A stretch of 64,000 nucleotides of DNA from positions 1 through 64,000 of the forward strand of contig CAYYTU010000009.1 of assembly GCA_964474655.1 (NCBI GenBank). Reading direction: 5' to 3'. The stretch is from CAYYTU01 sp964474655 (lineage in GTDB: Bacteria; Chloroflexota; Anaerolineae; B4-G1). Below the pieces are notes generated by a model. It did no database searches. It was not told the DNA's origin and worked only from the letters and a program-made list of their open reading frames with translations. The translations under genes were made by a program, and so were the position numbers. Shown one piece after another: positions 43,125 to 50,369 of the stretch (position 1 is its first letter; each line of letters begins with the position of its first letter).

Positions 43125-44240
43125 TCACTCCTCAGATCCAGAGCCCTCCAGGAGGGTTCCCAGACGGTGCCAGGCGGCAAAGTGGGCAGTGGTGAAGGCT
43201 TCGTAATCTTGCACTCCGCGAACCAGGCTCACCGGTCCGCCCTGGCTGGTGTCCGCCACCAGCCGCCCCTGGCGTAGATCTTCGATCGTCGTCGGGAGAT
43301 GAGCGCGTTCGATCTCCAGCAGCTCGGGGCGCACGATTGTCAGCGCCGCGATCGAATCCCACATTGCGAAACCTCCACCGCGAAACCACAACCGCATCAG
43401 TGCAAACCAGAACCGTGTTCGGCGCACAATCAACCGCGAGATCGGGTCATCCAGCGTCTGGAGGGCAGCGAATTGCTCCTTGCAAAAGATCGCGCTCAAC
43501 CCTGCCTCTCCCAGTGTGACCGAGAGAGGGCACGTCGCCTGCAATGTGCGATAGGCCGCTTCGGGATCGAGCGTGAAGTTACGCTCTGCCAGGCGGCGGT
43601 TGTTCCACGTCACCGGGCCGGTCACGCCGCCCTGCAGGGCAAGTCCGCGTAGCTTCTCGAAGAAATGCGGGTCGAGCTCCACCGCGTGTTTGAGGTTCGT
43701 CATCACCCCTGTGGCCAGCAGGACCAGCTCGCCGGGATGAGCGTCGACGGCCTCCACCAGCAAATGAGCGGCCCGATTCTCCTCGGGTGGACTGCTGGGG
43801 TGGGCCGCCCCTCGGGCCACCGTCAGATTCTCCAGGCCGATCGTCTTCAGCAGATGGCGAGTAGTCCACGTCGTCATCCACACCGGTCCGTTGCCGCGGG
43901 TGGTAGTGATAGCTTGCAAATCAACCCGCGGTTCGCCCAGCAGATAGAGCAATGCTAGCCCACTCCCTACATCTCGGAAGGGCCATCCCAGTGTGAGGTC
44001 ACAATCGTAGATGACGGGGATCTGTTCCTCATCTGGGATTGGGATGAAAGCGGGGAGCTCGGGGGGCTCGGTGGAACCAACGGCATAGGCCTTGATGAAG
44101 AAGACGGTAAGTAACATCAAGAATGCTGCCGCCAGGGTCACAATCAACCAGTAGAAGACCTCCAGCGCCACCATCAACACAAGGCCCAGTATGATGAGTA
44201 GAATCGTAATCCAAAACCAGGGGCTGCGAAGCAATGTCAC
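43125..44240 (-). CDS. Membrane-anchored nucleoside-hydrolase-like protein
   Basis: A 371-residue protein. Two N-terminal transmembrane helices (residues 5-50) are followed by an inosine/uridine nucleoside hydrolase-like domain (VIYDCDLTLGWPFRDVGSGLALLYLLG; ELVLLATGVMTNLKHAVE; RGLALQGGVTG; late FAMWDSIAALTIV). The classical D-x-D-x-x-x-D-D calcium site is altered, with DCD and a distant Asp, so activity on nucleosides is uncertain. Membrane anchoring is unusual for the family. The GTG 44240 start is overlapped by GGGAGG, so the exact start is uncertain. Confidence 0.65.
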   Translation of the reverse strand: MTLLRSPWFWITILLIILGLVLMVALEVFYWLIVTLAAAFLMLLTVFFIKAYAVGSTEPPELPAFIPIPDEEQIPVIYDCDLTLGWPFRDVGSGLALLYLLGEPRVDLQAITTTRGNGPVWMTTWTTRHLLKTIGLENLTVARGAAHPSSPPEENRAAHLLVEAVDAHPGELVLLATGVMTNLKHAVELDPHFFEKLRGLALQGGVTGPVTWNNRRLAERNFTLDPEAAYRTLQATCPLSVTLGEAGLSAIFCKEQFAALQTLDDPISRLIVRRTRFWFALMRLWFRGGGFAMWDSIAALTIVRPELLEIERAHLPTTIEDLRQGRLVADTSQGGPVSLVRGVQDYEAFTTAHFAAWHRLGTLLEGSGSEE

Positions 44241-44332
44241 CTCCCATCAAGTCCCATCTCATTGTAGCACGCTTGTCCGGGTGCGCAACAGAACCGTTTG
44301 CTTTTTCACATCTGGGCACACTCTGTGGCATT

Positions 44333-44344
44333 GAAAGCGCTTTC
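44333..44344. promoter_or_regulatory. LacI/CcpA cre-like operator palindrome
   Basis: A perfect 12-bp palindrome GAAAGCGCTTTC within TTGAAAGCGCTTTCG. It fits the general LacI-family/cre consensus (TGWAANCGNTNWCA apart from the last base). It lies in the 236-nt divergent region, 25 nt before the candidate -35 box of the aldolase-Fae genes and 93 nt from the start of the minus-strand gene. Confidence 0.6.
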
Positions 44345-44368
44345 GCAGACGATTCGCTTCGAGAACCC

Positions 44369-44397
44369 TTGCCTATCTCTCGATTTTGTGCTACTCT
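44369..44397 (+). promoter_or_regulatory. Possible promoter of the aldolase-Fae pair
   Basis: TTGCCT (44369-44374), a 17-nt spacer and TACTCT (44392-44397), 80 nt before the first start codon. The -10 box is weak, consistent with a regulated promoter. Confidence 0.35.
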
Positions 44398-44476
44398 TGA
44401 GAAGATCGTTTATGGAATACGCAGACGAATCCCCAATCCCCTACGAAGTATTTCACACATAACCAGGAGGTCACAA

Positions 44477-45910
44477 ATGCCTATCAAAGTTCCGTGGCTG
44501 AAGGGGGTCTTCCCCGCGTTGGTTACTCCCTTCGATAAAAAGACGGAAGCTGCCGCTTCGCTTATAGACGAGGACGCCTACCGCCGTCTGATTCAACACG
44601 CGCTGCCGAACGTGGACGGCATCGTCACCAGTGGCACGACCGGCGAGTTCTGCTACCTGACGCGCGAGGAGCAGCGACGGCTGGTCGAGATTGGCGTGGA
44701 GGAGGCCGACGACAAGCCCGTCATCGCCGGCTGCGGCGCCTCGTCCACCCAGGAGGCCATTGCGCTGGCTCGCGACGCGCGGGAGGCCGGCGCATCGGCA
44801 GCCCTCATCGTCACGCCCTACTTCCTCCACCCCTCGGACAAGGGCGTCTACCAGCACTTCTACGATATCGCCACCGCGGTCGATCTGCCCATCATTCTCT
44901 ACAACATCCCCCAGGTGATGGACGCTTACCTGCCCCGTACCGTGGTCGAGGATCTGGCCGACCTGCCGAACGTGATCGGCCTCAAGGACTCCTCCGGCAA
45001 CCTGACCTACACGATGGAGCTGCTGGAGTACGTGGGCGACCGCATCGACGTCTTCGTCGGCCACGACGAGGTGGTATTGCCCGCGCTGGCCGGCGGCGTG
45101 AGCGGGATGATCCTGGCCAGCGCCCAGGTTTACCCGGAGGTCTGGCAAGCGGTCATCCGCCTGGTTGGCGAGGGCCAGATCGAGGAGGCCCGCGCCAAGC
45201 AGCGCCAGGTGCAGAAGCTCTCGCGCATCTTCTGCCGACACGGCGGCGCCGTGGCGGTCAAGACCGCGCTCAAGATGATGGGACTCGATATGGGGCCGCC
45301 GCGCAAGCCGCTCAAGAGCGTCGGCGGCGGGCTGATCCACGAAACCCGCGCCGAGATCCGGCTCGAGATGGAGAAGCTGGGCAAGGTTCCGATGAAGGGG
45401 ACGGCCTTCGCCTACCCCAACGGTCCGCTGGTCGAGCGCTTCGGCGACCTGGAGATCACGGCGGACCAGATCAACGAGCACAGCTTGCGCGTCGGGAGCG
45501 GCCTCGCGGGCGAGGGCGTCAACAAAGTCCAGATCGACCTGATCGCCGGCGGCAAGGAGACGCCGCTAGGCGACGCCTACGCGCTCCAGATGACCTACCC
45601 GCTCCATCGGCGCGAGGCGCTGACCACGATCCTGGAGCCGGCGCTCACCGTGCGGCCGGCGACGCTGCTGCTGCCGACGCTGCCGCAGAGGAATCTGCGC
45701 CAGGCGAATATGATCTACGGCCCGGCCCAGTCGGCGATGGCGCGGGCCATCGTGGATGCGCTGGAGACGGAACGCATCCCCGCAACGTCCGTCGATGACG
45801 ACGTGATGGTCGCCCTGGCGACGATCCACCCCCGCGCGACGAATCGAAACGCGCTCGCCAAGAGCGTCCGCACTGCCGCCACGAAGGCGATAGAGCAGGC
45901 ATTCGCATAG
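44477..45910 (+). CDS. DHDPS/NAL-family aldolase fused to a C-terminal Fae-like domain, paralogue 1 (His replaced by Gln)
   Basis: A 477-residue two-domain protein. Residues 1-300 are a class I aldolase barrel: GTTGE with Thr54/Thr55, Tyr142 in LYNIP, and Schiff-base Lys170 in GLKDSSGN. The DapA carboxylate-binding Arg after YN-P is absent (YNIPQVMDAY), so it is unlikely to be DHDPS itself. Residues about 335-477 align by eye along their length with formaldehyde-activating enzyme: VGSGLAGEG, IDLIAG, an EPALTVRPATLL block, YGPAQSAMARAI and TIHPRA. The Fae catalytic His position is Gln352 (KVQIDL). ATG 44477 follows AGGAGGT by 5 nt; the upstream open frame has no ribosome site. The paralogue follows 14 nt later. 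Confidence 0.85.
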   Translation: MPIKVPWLKGVFPALVTPFDKKTEAAASLIDEDAYRRLIQHALPNVDGIVTSGTTGEFCYLTREEQRRLVEIGVEEADDKPVIAGCGASSTQEAIALARDAREAGASAALIVTPYFLHPSDKGVYQHFYDIATAVDLPIILYNIPQVMDAYLPRTVVEDLADLPNVIGLKDSSGNLTYTMELLEYVGDRIDVFVGHDEVVLPALAGGVSGMILASAQVYPEVWQAVIRLVGEGQIEEARAKQRQVQKLSRIFCRHGGAVAVKTALKMMGLDMGPPRKPLKSVGGGLIHETRAEIRLEMEKLGKVPMKGTAFAYPNGPLVERFGDLEITADQINEHSLRVGSGLAGEGVNKVQIDLIAGGKETPLGDAYALQMTYPLHRREALTTILEPALTVRPATLLLPTLPQRNLRQANMIYGPAQSAMARAIVDALETERIPATSVDDDVMVALATIHPRATNRNALAKSVRTAATKAIEQAFA

Positions 45911-45924
45911 AGGAGAGATTGGAT

Positions 45925-47394
45925 ATGGGATACAAAACTGATTGGTTCAAGGGCATCTTTCCCGCGTTGGTGACGCCGTTCGCCAAGGATGATACAATCG
46001 ACGAGCAAGCCTACCGCGAGCTGCTCCAGTTCGTGCTGCCCCACGTGGACGGCGTGGTGCCCTGTGGCACGACGGGCGAGTTCTCGTATATGAGCATCGA
46101 GGAGCGGAAGCGGGTGATTGATATCTGCCTCGACGAGGTCGGAGGCGCCGTGCCCGTGCTGGCTGGCACCGGCTGCACCACCACCCGCGAGACGGTGGCG
46201 CTGACGGCCTGGGCCAGGGACGCCGGCGTCGACGGCGCGCTGGTGGTGGCGCCCTACTACCTCAAACCGTCCTTCAACGAGGTCTACGACCACTTCCGGG
46301 CTGTGGACGAGGTGGGGCTGCCGATTGTGATGTACAACATCCCGCAGTGCGCGGGCACGCACTTCAAGTGGTGGACCGCCGAGGGCGGACTGCTCGATTT
46401 CGAGAACACCATCGGCATCAAGGATTCCTCCGGCGATCTGCCCTTTATGGAGGCCCTGCTTGAGAAGGTGAAGGGCGACGTCTCCATCTTCGTCGGTCAC
46501 GACGAGGTGGTGCAGGCCGCGCTGGGGGCCGGGGCCGACGGCGCGATCCTGGCCAGCGCCAACCTGATCCCCGACATCTGGCAGAAGGTCTATCGCGCCA
46601 CGCAGGAGAGCGACTTCGTCACCGCGCAGGAATGGCAACAGAAGGTGCAGAAGCTGGTGCGCATCGTGGTGCGCTGCGGCGCTAACCAGGCCTGCAAGGA
46701 GGGTCTGCGGATGATGGGCGTCGACGTGGGCGACTCGCGCCACCCGATCGTGCCCGGCGGCGCCTTCCGCCGCGAGGACCGCGAGGAGCTGCGGCTGCAG
46801 CTGGAGGCTCTGGGCAAGATCGACAAGCGCGCGGTCACCTACGACCTGGGCCAGAAGCAAGTGCAGGCCGACGTCTTCGCCACCCATCACACGCCGAGCA
46901 CCATCGACGGCTTCACGATGAAGGTGGGCGAGGGGTTCGCCGGGCCGCCGTTCCAGGAGCTGGCACACGTCGACCTGCTGATCGGCCTGAAGGACGGCCC
47001 CGTCGGACGCGCCATCGAGCGATCAATGACGAGTTGGGGCGAGGAGCGGGATCTGGAACTCATCGGCGAACGCCCGCAGACGCTCCTGGTGCCGACGGTC
47101 ACCATCCGCACGGAGAAGCAGCGCCGTCTCTTCGAGCGCGCGGCCGCGGGCGTCAAGCTGGCGATCGAGCTCAGCATCGAGGATGGCTTCCTGCCGGAGC
47201 CGATCCTGGACGACGTGGCGCTGATCGTCAACGCCTTCGTCCATCCGGCAGCTTCCATCGCCCGACGGGTCGAGTTCAACAACTACAAGGCCGCGCGGCA
47301 CGCCATCCGCAAGGCGCTGGAGGATCGCCCGACGGTCGAAGAGTTGATCGCGGAGAAGGCCGCCGCCCGCCATCCGTTCCGCTACGCCCCCTAA
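45925..47394 (+). CDS. DHDPS/NAL-family aldolase fused to a complete Fae-like domain, paralogue 2 (His present)
   Basis: A 489-residue paralogue of the preceding gene. The aldolase barrel (1-300) has GTTGE, Tyr137 in MYNIP and Schiff-base Lys166 in GIKDSSGD, again without the DapA Arg. The C-terminal domain (about 330-489) is a full Fae: KVGEGFAGPPFQELAHVDL with His348 at the catalytic position, LLIGLKDGPVGRAI, PQTLLVPTVTI, FVHPAAS, NNYKAARHAIRKAL, and a terminal ARHPF tail like that of Fae. Fae condenses formaldehyde with tetrahydromethanopterin; the cofactor here is unknown. ATG 45925 follows AGGAGAG by 7 nt; TTG 45919 is too close to it. Confidence 0.87.
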   Translation: MGYKTDWFKGIFPALVTPFAKDDTIDEQAYRELLQFVLPHVDGVVPCGTTGEFSYMSIEERKRVIDICLDEVGGAVPVLAGTGCTTTRETVALTAWARDAGVDGALVVAPYYLKPSFNEVYDHFRAVDEVGLPIVMYNIPQCAGTHFKWWTAEGGLLDFENTIGIKDSSGDLPFMEALLEKVKGDVSIFVGHDEVVQAALGAGADGAILASANLIPDIWQKVYRATQESDFVTAQEWQQKVQKLVRIVVRCGANQACKEGLRMMGVDVGDSRHPIVPGGAFRREDREELRLQLEALGKIDKRAVTYDLGQKQVQADVFATHHTPSTIDGFTMKVGEGFAGPPFQELAHVDLLIGLKDGPVGRAIERSMTSWGEERDLELIGERPQTLLVPTVTIRTEKQRRLFERAAAGVKLAIELSIEDGFLPEPILDDVALIVNAFVHPAASIARRVEFNNYKAARHAIRKALEDRPTVEELIAEKAAARHPFRYAP

Positions 47395-47550
47395 AAGTCA
47401 GCCAGGAACCTTTAGCAGTAGCGAGTACAAAACGAGAGCGCGACGTTCCTTTCGCCCCCGGTCATCAGGCCGTCGGGCGAGGAGCATCGCGCTTTGATAC
47501 GCTCTATCGCTAAACGTCGGCGCCGGGGCCAAGCCCCAGCATCCGCTCAG

Positions 47551-47982
47551 TCAGTCCTCCGGGGCGTGATAGGGCGTATCGAACGTCTCAGCGTAAGATT
47601 TGATGTCGACCACGGGCGTGCCGTCCAGCGCGTCCAGCCCCACCACGTGCAGCACGTTGTCCGCGATGCGCTCGATGCGCGCGCTGGTCACGGCGATGGG
47701 ATTGGGCCGCGCCGGGCTCCGCGTGGCGAAGACGCCCCGCAGCGGGTTTTCCATATCGCCCATCGGATGAACCTGCAGCACGTCGCGCCCGGCTTCGTGG
47801 AAGAAGCAGAGCACGATAATATCGTCGCTCTGCTGCAGACCCAGCAGGCCATCGGTCACCGCCGGATCGAGCACAATGCGAGCCGAGCGAGCTCGCAGAT
47901 CCGGCCCCCGCAGGCCCGCGTCGGCCTCGTCTCGTTTCACATAGCCGATAGCGTTGAGTGTAATCTGCTCTTCGTAACTCAT
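47551..47982 (-). CDS. trmO: TrmO/TsaA-family tRNA methyltransferase
   Basis: A 143-residue protein with the TsaA/TrmO signature RGVFATRSPARPNPIAVTS and LDALDGTPVVDIKSY near the C-terminus. E. coli TrmO N6-methylates t6A37 in tRNA(Thr) using SAM; this is the short single-domain form. It lies 28 nt downstream of ahcY on the same strand, which links a SAM-dependent methylase with SAH removal. The convergent gap 47395-47550 holds only a weak GGGGC/GCCCC hairpin at 47525-47537. Confidence 0.88.
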   Translation of the reverse strand: MSYEEQITLNAIGYVKRDEADAGLRGPDLRARSARIVLDPAVTDGLLGLQQSDDIIVLCFFHEAGRDVLQVHPMGDMENPLRGVFATRSPARPNPIAVTSARIERIADNVLHVVGLDALDGTPVVDIKSYAETFDTPYHAPED

Positions 47983-48010
47983 CGCCGTCAGAGCCCCCTC
48001 CCGCGAACTT

Positions 48011-49270
48011 CTACGTACCCAGTTCCCACGAGGACAGGTACTCCTCTTGTTCCGGCGTCAGCTCGTCGATCTCGACGCCCATCGCCTCCAGCTTGAGCTC
48101 GGCGATCTGCTCGTCGATCACCTCCGGCACGTTGTAGACCGTGCGCTCCAGCTCGTCGGCGTGGTTGAGCATATACTCGGCACACAAGGACTGATTGGCG
48201 AAGGACATATCCATCACCGCGCTGGGATGGCCCTCGGCGGCCGAGAGGTTGACCAGGCGGCCCTCCGCCAGCAGATAGATATGGCGCCCATCAGGGAGCG
48301 TGTACTCGTCCACGAAGGGCCGCACGCGGCGCGCTGGCTCGACGGCCATCTCCTTCAACGCCGGGATGTTGATCTCCACGTTGAAATGACCCGAGTTAGC
48401 CACAATAGCGCCGTCCTTCATCACCTCAAAGTGATGCTCATCGATGACTTTGATGTCGCCGGTGGAAGTGACGAAGATGTCGCCCTGCGGCGCAGCCTCC
48501 GCCATCGGCATCACGCGGAAACCGTCCATCACCGCCTCCAGGGCCTTGAGCGGATCGACCTCGGTGACGATGACGTTACCCCCCAGCCCCTTGGCCCGCA
48601 TCGAAATGCCCCGGCTGCACCAGCCATAGCCCGCCACGACCACCGTCTTGCCCGCCACGAGGACGTTGGTGGCGCGGACGACGCCGTCCAGCGTCGATTG
48701 GCCGGTGCCGTAGCGGTTATCGAACAGGTGCTTGGTCATAGCGTCGTTGACGGCCACAATGGGGTAGGCCAGCGCGCCGTCGTTCGCCATCGCGCGCAGG
48801 CGGATGACGCCTGTGGTGGTCTCCTCGGTGCCGCCGATGACGTTATCGATCAGCTCGGTGCGGTCCCGGTGGAGCGTGCTCACCAGGTCGGCGCCGTCGT
48901 CCATCGTGATATGCGGCTCGTGGTCAAGCGCCGCGTGGATGTGCTCGTAGTAGGTATCGTTGTCCTCGCCTTTGATGGCGAAGACGGGAATCTCGTAATA
49001 AGAAACGAGCGCCGCGGCCACATCATCCTGCGTGGAGAGCGGGTTGGAGGCAGTCAGCACCACCTCGGCGCCGCCGGCCTGGAGCGTGCGAGCCAGGTTC
49101 GCCGTCTCCGTGGTGATGTGGAGACAGGCCGACATGCGCACGCCATCCAGCGGCTTCTCCTCTCTGAAGCGCTCGCGAATGAGGCGTAAAACTGGCATCT
49201 CCCGCTCCGCCCAGTGAATGCGGCGGCGACCGGCAGGGGCCAGATCAAGGTCTTTGACGTCGTAGTCCAT
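48011..49270 (-). CDS. ahcY: S-adenosylhomocysteine hydrolase
   Basis: A 419-residue NAD-dependent enzyme. It has the substrate domain ACLHITTETANLARTLQAGG, the NAD-binding Rossmann motif VVVAGYGWCSRG (about residue 215), the RYGTGQSTLDG block with the catalytic-region Asn-Asp of AVNDAMTKHLFDN, and HFNVEI. The C-terminus lacks the long Tyr-rich tail of the animal/proteobacterial form, as in archaeal-type enzymes. It splits SAH to homocysteine and adenosine. AAAGGAG lies about 11 nt before the ATG. Confidence 0.95.
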   Translation of the reverse strand: MDYDVKDLDLAPAGRRRIHWAEREMPVLRLIRERFREEKPLDGVRMSACLHITTETANLARTLQAGGAEVVLTASNPLSTQDDVAAALVSYYEIPVFAIKGEDNDTYYEHIHAALDHEPHITMDDGADLVSTLHRDRTELIDNVIGGTEETTTGVIRLRAMANDGALAYPIVAVNDAMTKHLFDNRYGTGQSTLDGVVRATNVLVAGKTVVVAGYGWCSRGISMRAKGLGGNVIVTEVDPLKALEAVMDGFRVMPMAEAAPQGDIFVTSTGDIKVIDEHHFEVMKDGAIVANSGHFNVEINIPALKEMAVEPARRVRPFVDEYTLPDGRHIYLLAEGRLVNLSAAEGHPSAVMDMSFANQSLCAEYMLNHADELERTVYNVPEVIDEQIAELKLEAMGVEIDELTPEQEEYLSSWELGT

Positions 49271-49286
49271 AGACTAGCATTCTCCT

Positions 49287-49607
49287 TTATCTCATATATT
49301 CTTTCAAGCGTCTAACCAGTTCTTTAGCTTGTTCGAAGTTAGCCTTCACTTCCTGATAGGTCGGGCCTTCTCCGAAAAAGGGATAGCGTTCTTGAATGTA
49401 GTAGGCCGTGACTTCAGCACATAAACGACGGAACATCTTCAGATCTGCTTCATACCGAGCTGCTTCTTCCACAAGGGCTCTCAAGTCGTGAATCCGCTTC
49501 AGCCGCCAGCCTTTGGATAGCAAAAAGCCCTTGAGATATTTCTCCAGGGCTTGCTGAAGATGAAACGCCGCGTCGGCCACATCATCCTCATCCAGTCGTC
49601 TGGGCAC
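49287..49607 (-). CDS. HEPN-domain protein, start codon apparently lost
   Basis: Encodes 106 residues from GTG 49607, with DAAFHLQQALEKYLKGFLLSKGW and RIHDLRALVEEA, typical of minimal HEPN proteins paired with MNT nucleotidyltransferases in toxin-antitoxin-like modules. Protein similarity continues upstream in the same frame (PADWLEIAAKDFHR) to an ACG at 49664-49662. An ATG there would give a 125-residue product starting in the usual place, so the original start may have mutated from ATG to ACG, leaving an N-terminally shortened product at best. It overlaps the end of the broken MNT gene. Confidence 0.65.
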   Translation of the reverse strand: MPRRLDEDDVADAAFHLQQALEKYLKGFLLSKGWRLKRIHDLRALVEEAARYEADLKMFRRLCAEVTAYYIQERYPFFGEGPTYQEVKANFEQAKELVRRLKEYMR

Positions 49608-49666
49608 CCGATGGAAATCCTTAGCTGCAATTTCGAGCCAGTCGGCTGGAACAGGAGGACTCGTCC

Positions 49667-50164
49667 TCAGGAGGCATAAAGCAACTTCCCCTCGGTCAGT
49701 ATTTCCTCGAAGAACTGGTCACCTTTGTCGCACCGTTCCTGCAACTCATCGGGTGTTATGACGATGGGCGAAAAGGGAATTGTACCCACAATCTCGGCTA
49801 CAGGCGTATGCAAAACTTGGGGGATTAAGAGCGTCAAGACTTCGGAAGTCTACGTTAACAATGTGCTCTGGCTTCAAAACCGCTCTCTTAAGCACAATTT
49901 GGCAAGCAAAGTAGTATTCAGAGACTTCCGAAGTCTGTCCTCCCTCGACTTGTAGATGCGCCCATCGGCTACCAGCTCACTGACCTCAGCCCATCGCTTA
50001 GAAAACGATTTGTCGGTCTCTTTCAAGATCAAAAGATCAATGTCACTCGTCGCCTTGGGTTCCCCATAGGCGTAAGAACCAAAGAGAACAATGCGTTCCG
50101 GTTGATAATTCGCTACCAGAGCATCGACAACTCGCTCCAGAACAGACTGCATATCCCTAGACAT
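49667..50164 (-). pseudogene. MNT-type nucleotidyltransferase gene disrupted by a MITE-like insertion
   Basis: The N-terminal part from ATG 50164 (GGAGG upstream) carries the nucleotidyltransferase motif GSYAYGEPKATSDIDLLIL. The frame is then interrupted by a 163-bp element at 49802-49964 and stops at 49874, giving a 96-residue product with a foreign tail. Beyond the element the C-terminus resumes in the same frame (VAEIVGTIPFSPIVITPDE ... GKLLYAS, stop 49669-49667). Removing the element and one copy of the 8-bp duplication gives an uninterrupted 108-residue MNT protein reading through SELVAEIVG. It overlaps the HEPN gene as in normal HEPN-MNT operons. Confidence 0.88.
49802..49964. mobile_element. 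163-bp MITE-like element inserted in the MNT gene, 8-bp target duplication
   Basis: Flanked by exact direct repeats TCGGCTAC (49794-49801 and 49965-49972). The ends are imperfect inverted repeats (AGGCGTATG... against TGGGCGCATC... read inward). Two internal palindromes, AGACTTCGGAAGTCT (49837-49851) and AGACTTCCGAAGTCT (49922-49936), lie 70 nt apart. It has no coding capacity. Related sequences are at 42385-42426 (one end) and 58286-58382 (both palindromes, diverged). Confidence 0.88.
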
Positions 50165-50318
50165 ACGTCCTCCGAACCTCGGCGATGCCCTCCTGCACCA
50201 GAGCCGTAAGATCTTCTTCAGAAAGCGCATCGTAATCGAGCCCTTTCTGCCCGCCACGTAGTATACCTAAAATACCCGAAACGGCAACCGACCGGGCCTC
50301 GAAAGCCCGGTCGGTCAC
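50157..50318 (-). CDS. Possible small protein upstream of the MNT gene (53 aa)
   Basis: From GTG 50318 a 53-residue frame ends at TAG 50159-50157, overlapping the MNT start codon by 8 nt. The last 35 residues (LRGGQKGLDYDALSEEDLTALV...) have normal protein-like composition, and the overlap suggests a coupled small partner. The GTG lies beside a terminator-like hairpin, so the true start may be further in. No family recognised. Confidence 0.35.
   Translation of the reverse strand: MTDRAFEARSVAVSGILGILRGGQKGLDYDALSEEDLTALVQEGIAEVRRTYV
50287..50315 (-). terminator. Terminator-like hairpin after the 489-aa PLP enzyme gene
   Basis: A perfect 11-bp GC-rich stem (50287-50297 with 50305-50315) and a 7-nt loop, 55 nt past the stop of the PLP-enzyme gene on the minus strand. 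No U-tract follows. Confidence 0.55.
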
Positions 50319-50335
50319 AGCGAAGAAACCAGCGA

Positions 50336-50364
50336 GTGCCAGGTACCTGGGAAGTACCTGGCAC
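50336..50364. repeat. Palindromic hairpin directly after the PLP enzyme stop codon
   Basis: GTGCCAGGTAC (50336-50346) is followed by GTACCTGGCAC (50354-50364), a perfect 11-bp inverted repeat with a 7-nt loop, ending 5 nt from the gene. It is probably a small dispersed palindrome, possibly stabilising the mRNA 3' end. Confidence 0.6.
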
Positions 50365-50369
50365 CTGCG

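Noticed and set aside
44234..44476. 81-residue N-terminal extension of the first aldolase-Fae protein
   Set aside because: The region contains promoter-like and operator sequences, the extension has no homology, and ATG 44477 has a perfect ribosome site.
44477..45910. Annotation as dihydrodipicolinate synthase (dapA)
   Set aside because: The carboxylate-binding Arg of DapA after the YN-P motif is missing and the protein carries an extra Fae domain.
45715..46968. 417-codon minus-strand frame opposite the second aldolase-Fae gene
   Set aside because: Shadow of a high-GC gene; low-complexity His/Leu/Gln composition.
47395..47550. Strong terminator between the convergent aldolase-Fae and trmO genes
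   Set aside because: Only a 5-bp GGGGC/GCCCC hairpin without a U-tract is visible.
48047..49189. 380-codon plus-strand frame opposite ahcY
   Set aside because: Antisense shadow; ahcY is complete and conserved on the other strand.
49837..49936. Short CRISPR-like arrangement (two near-identical palindromes with a 70-nt spacer)
   Set aside because: Only two units, each a 15-bp self-palindrome, inside an element with target duplication; this is a MITE structure.
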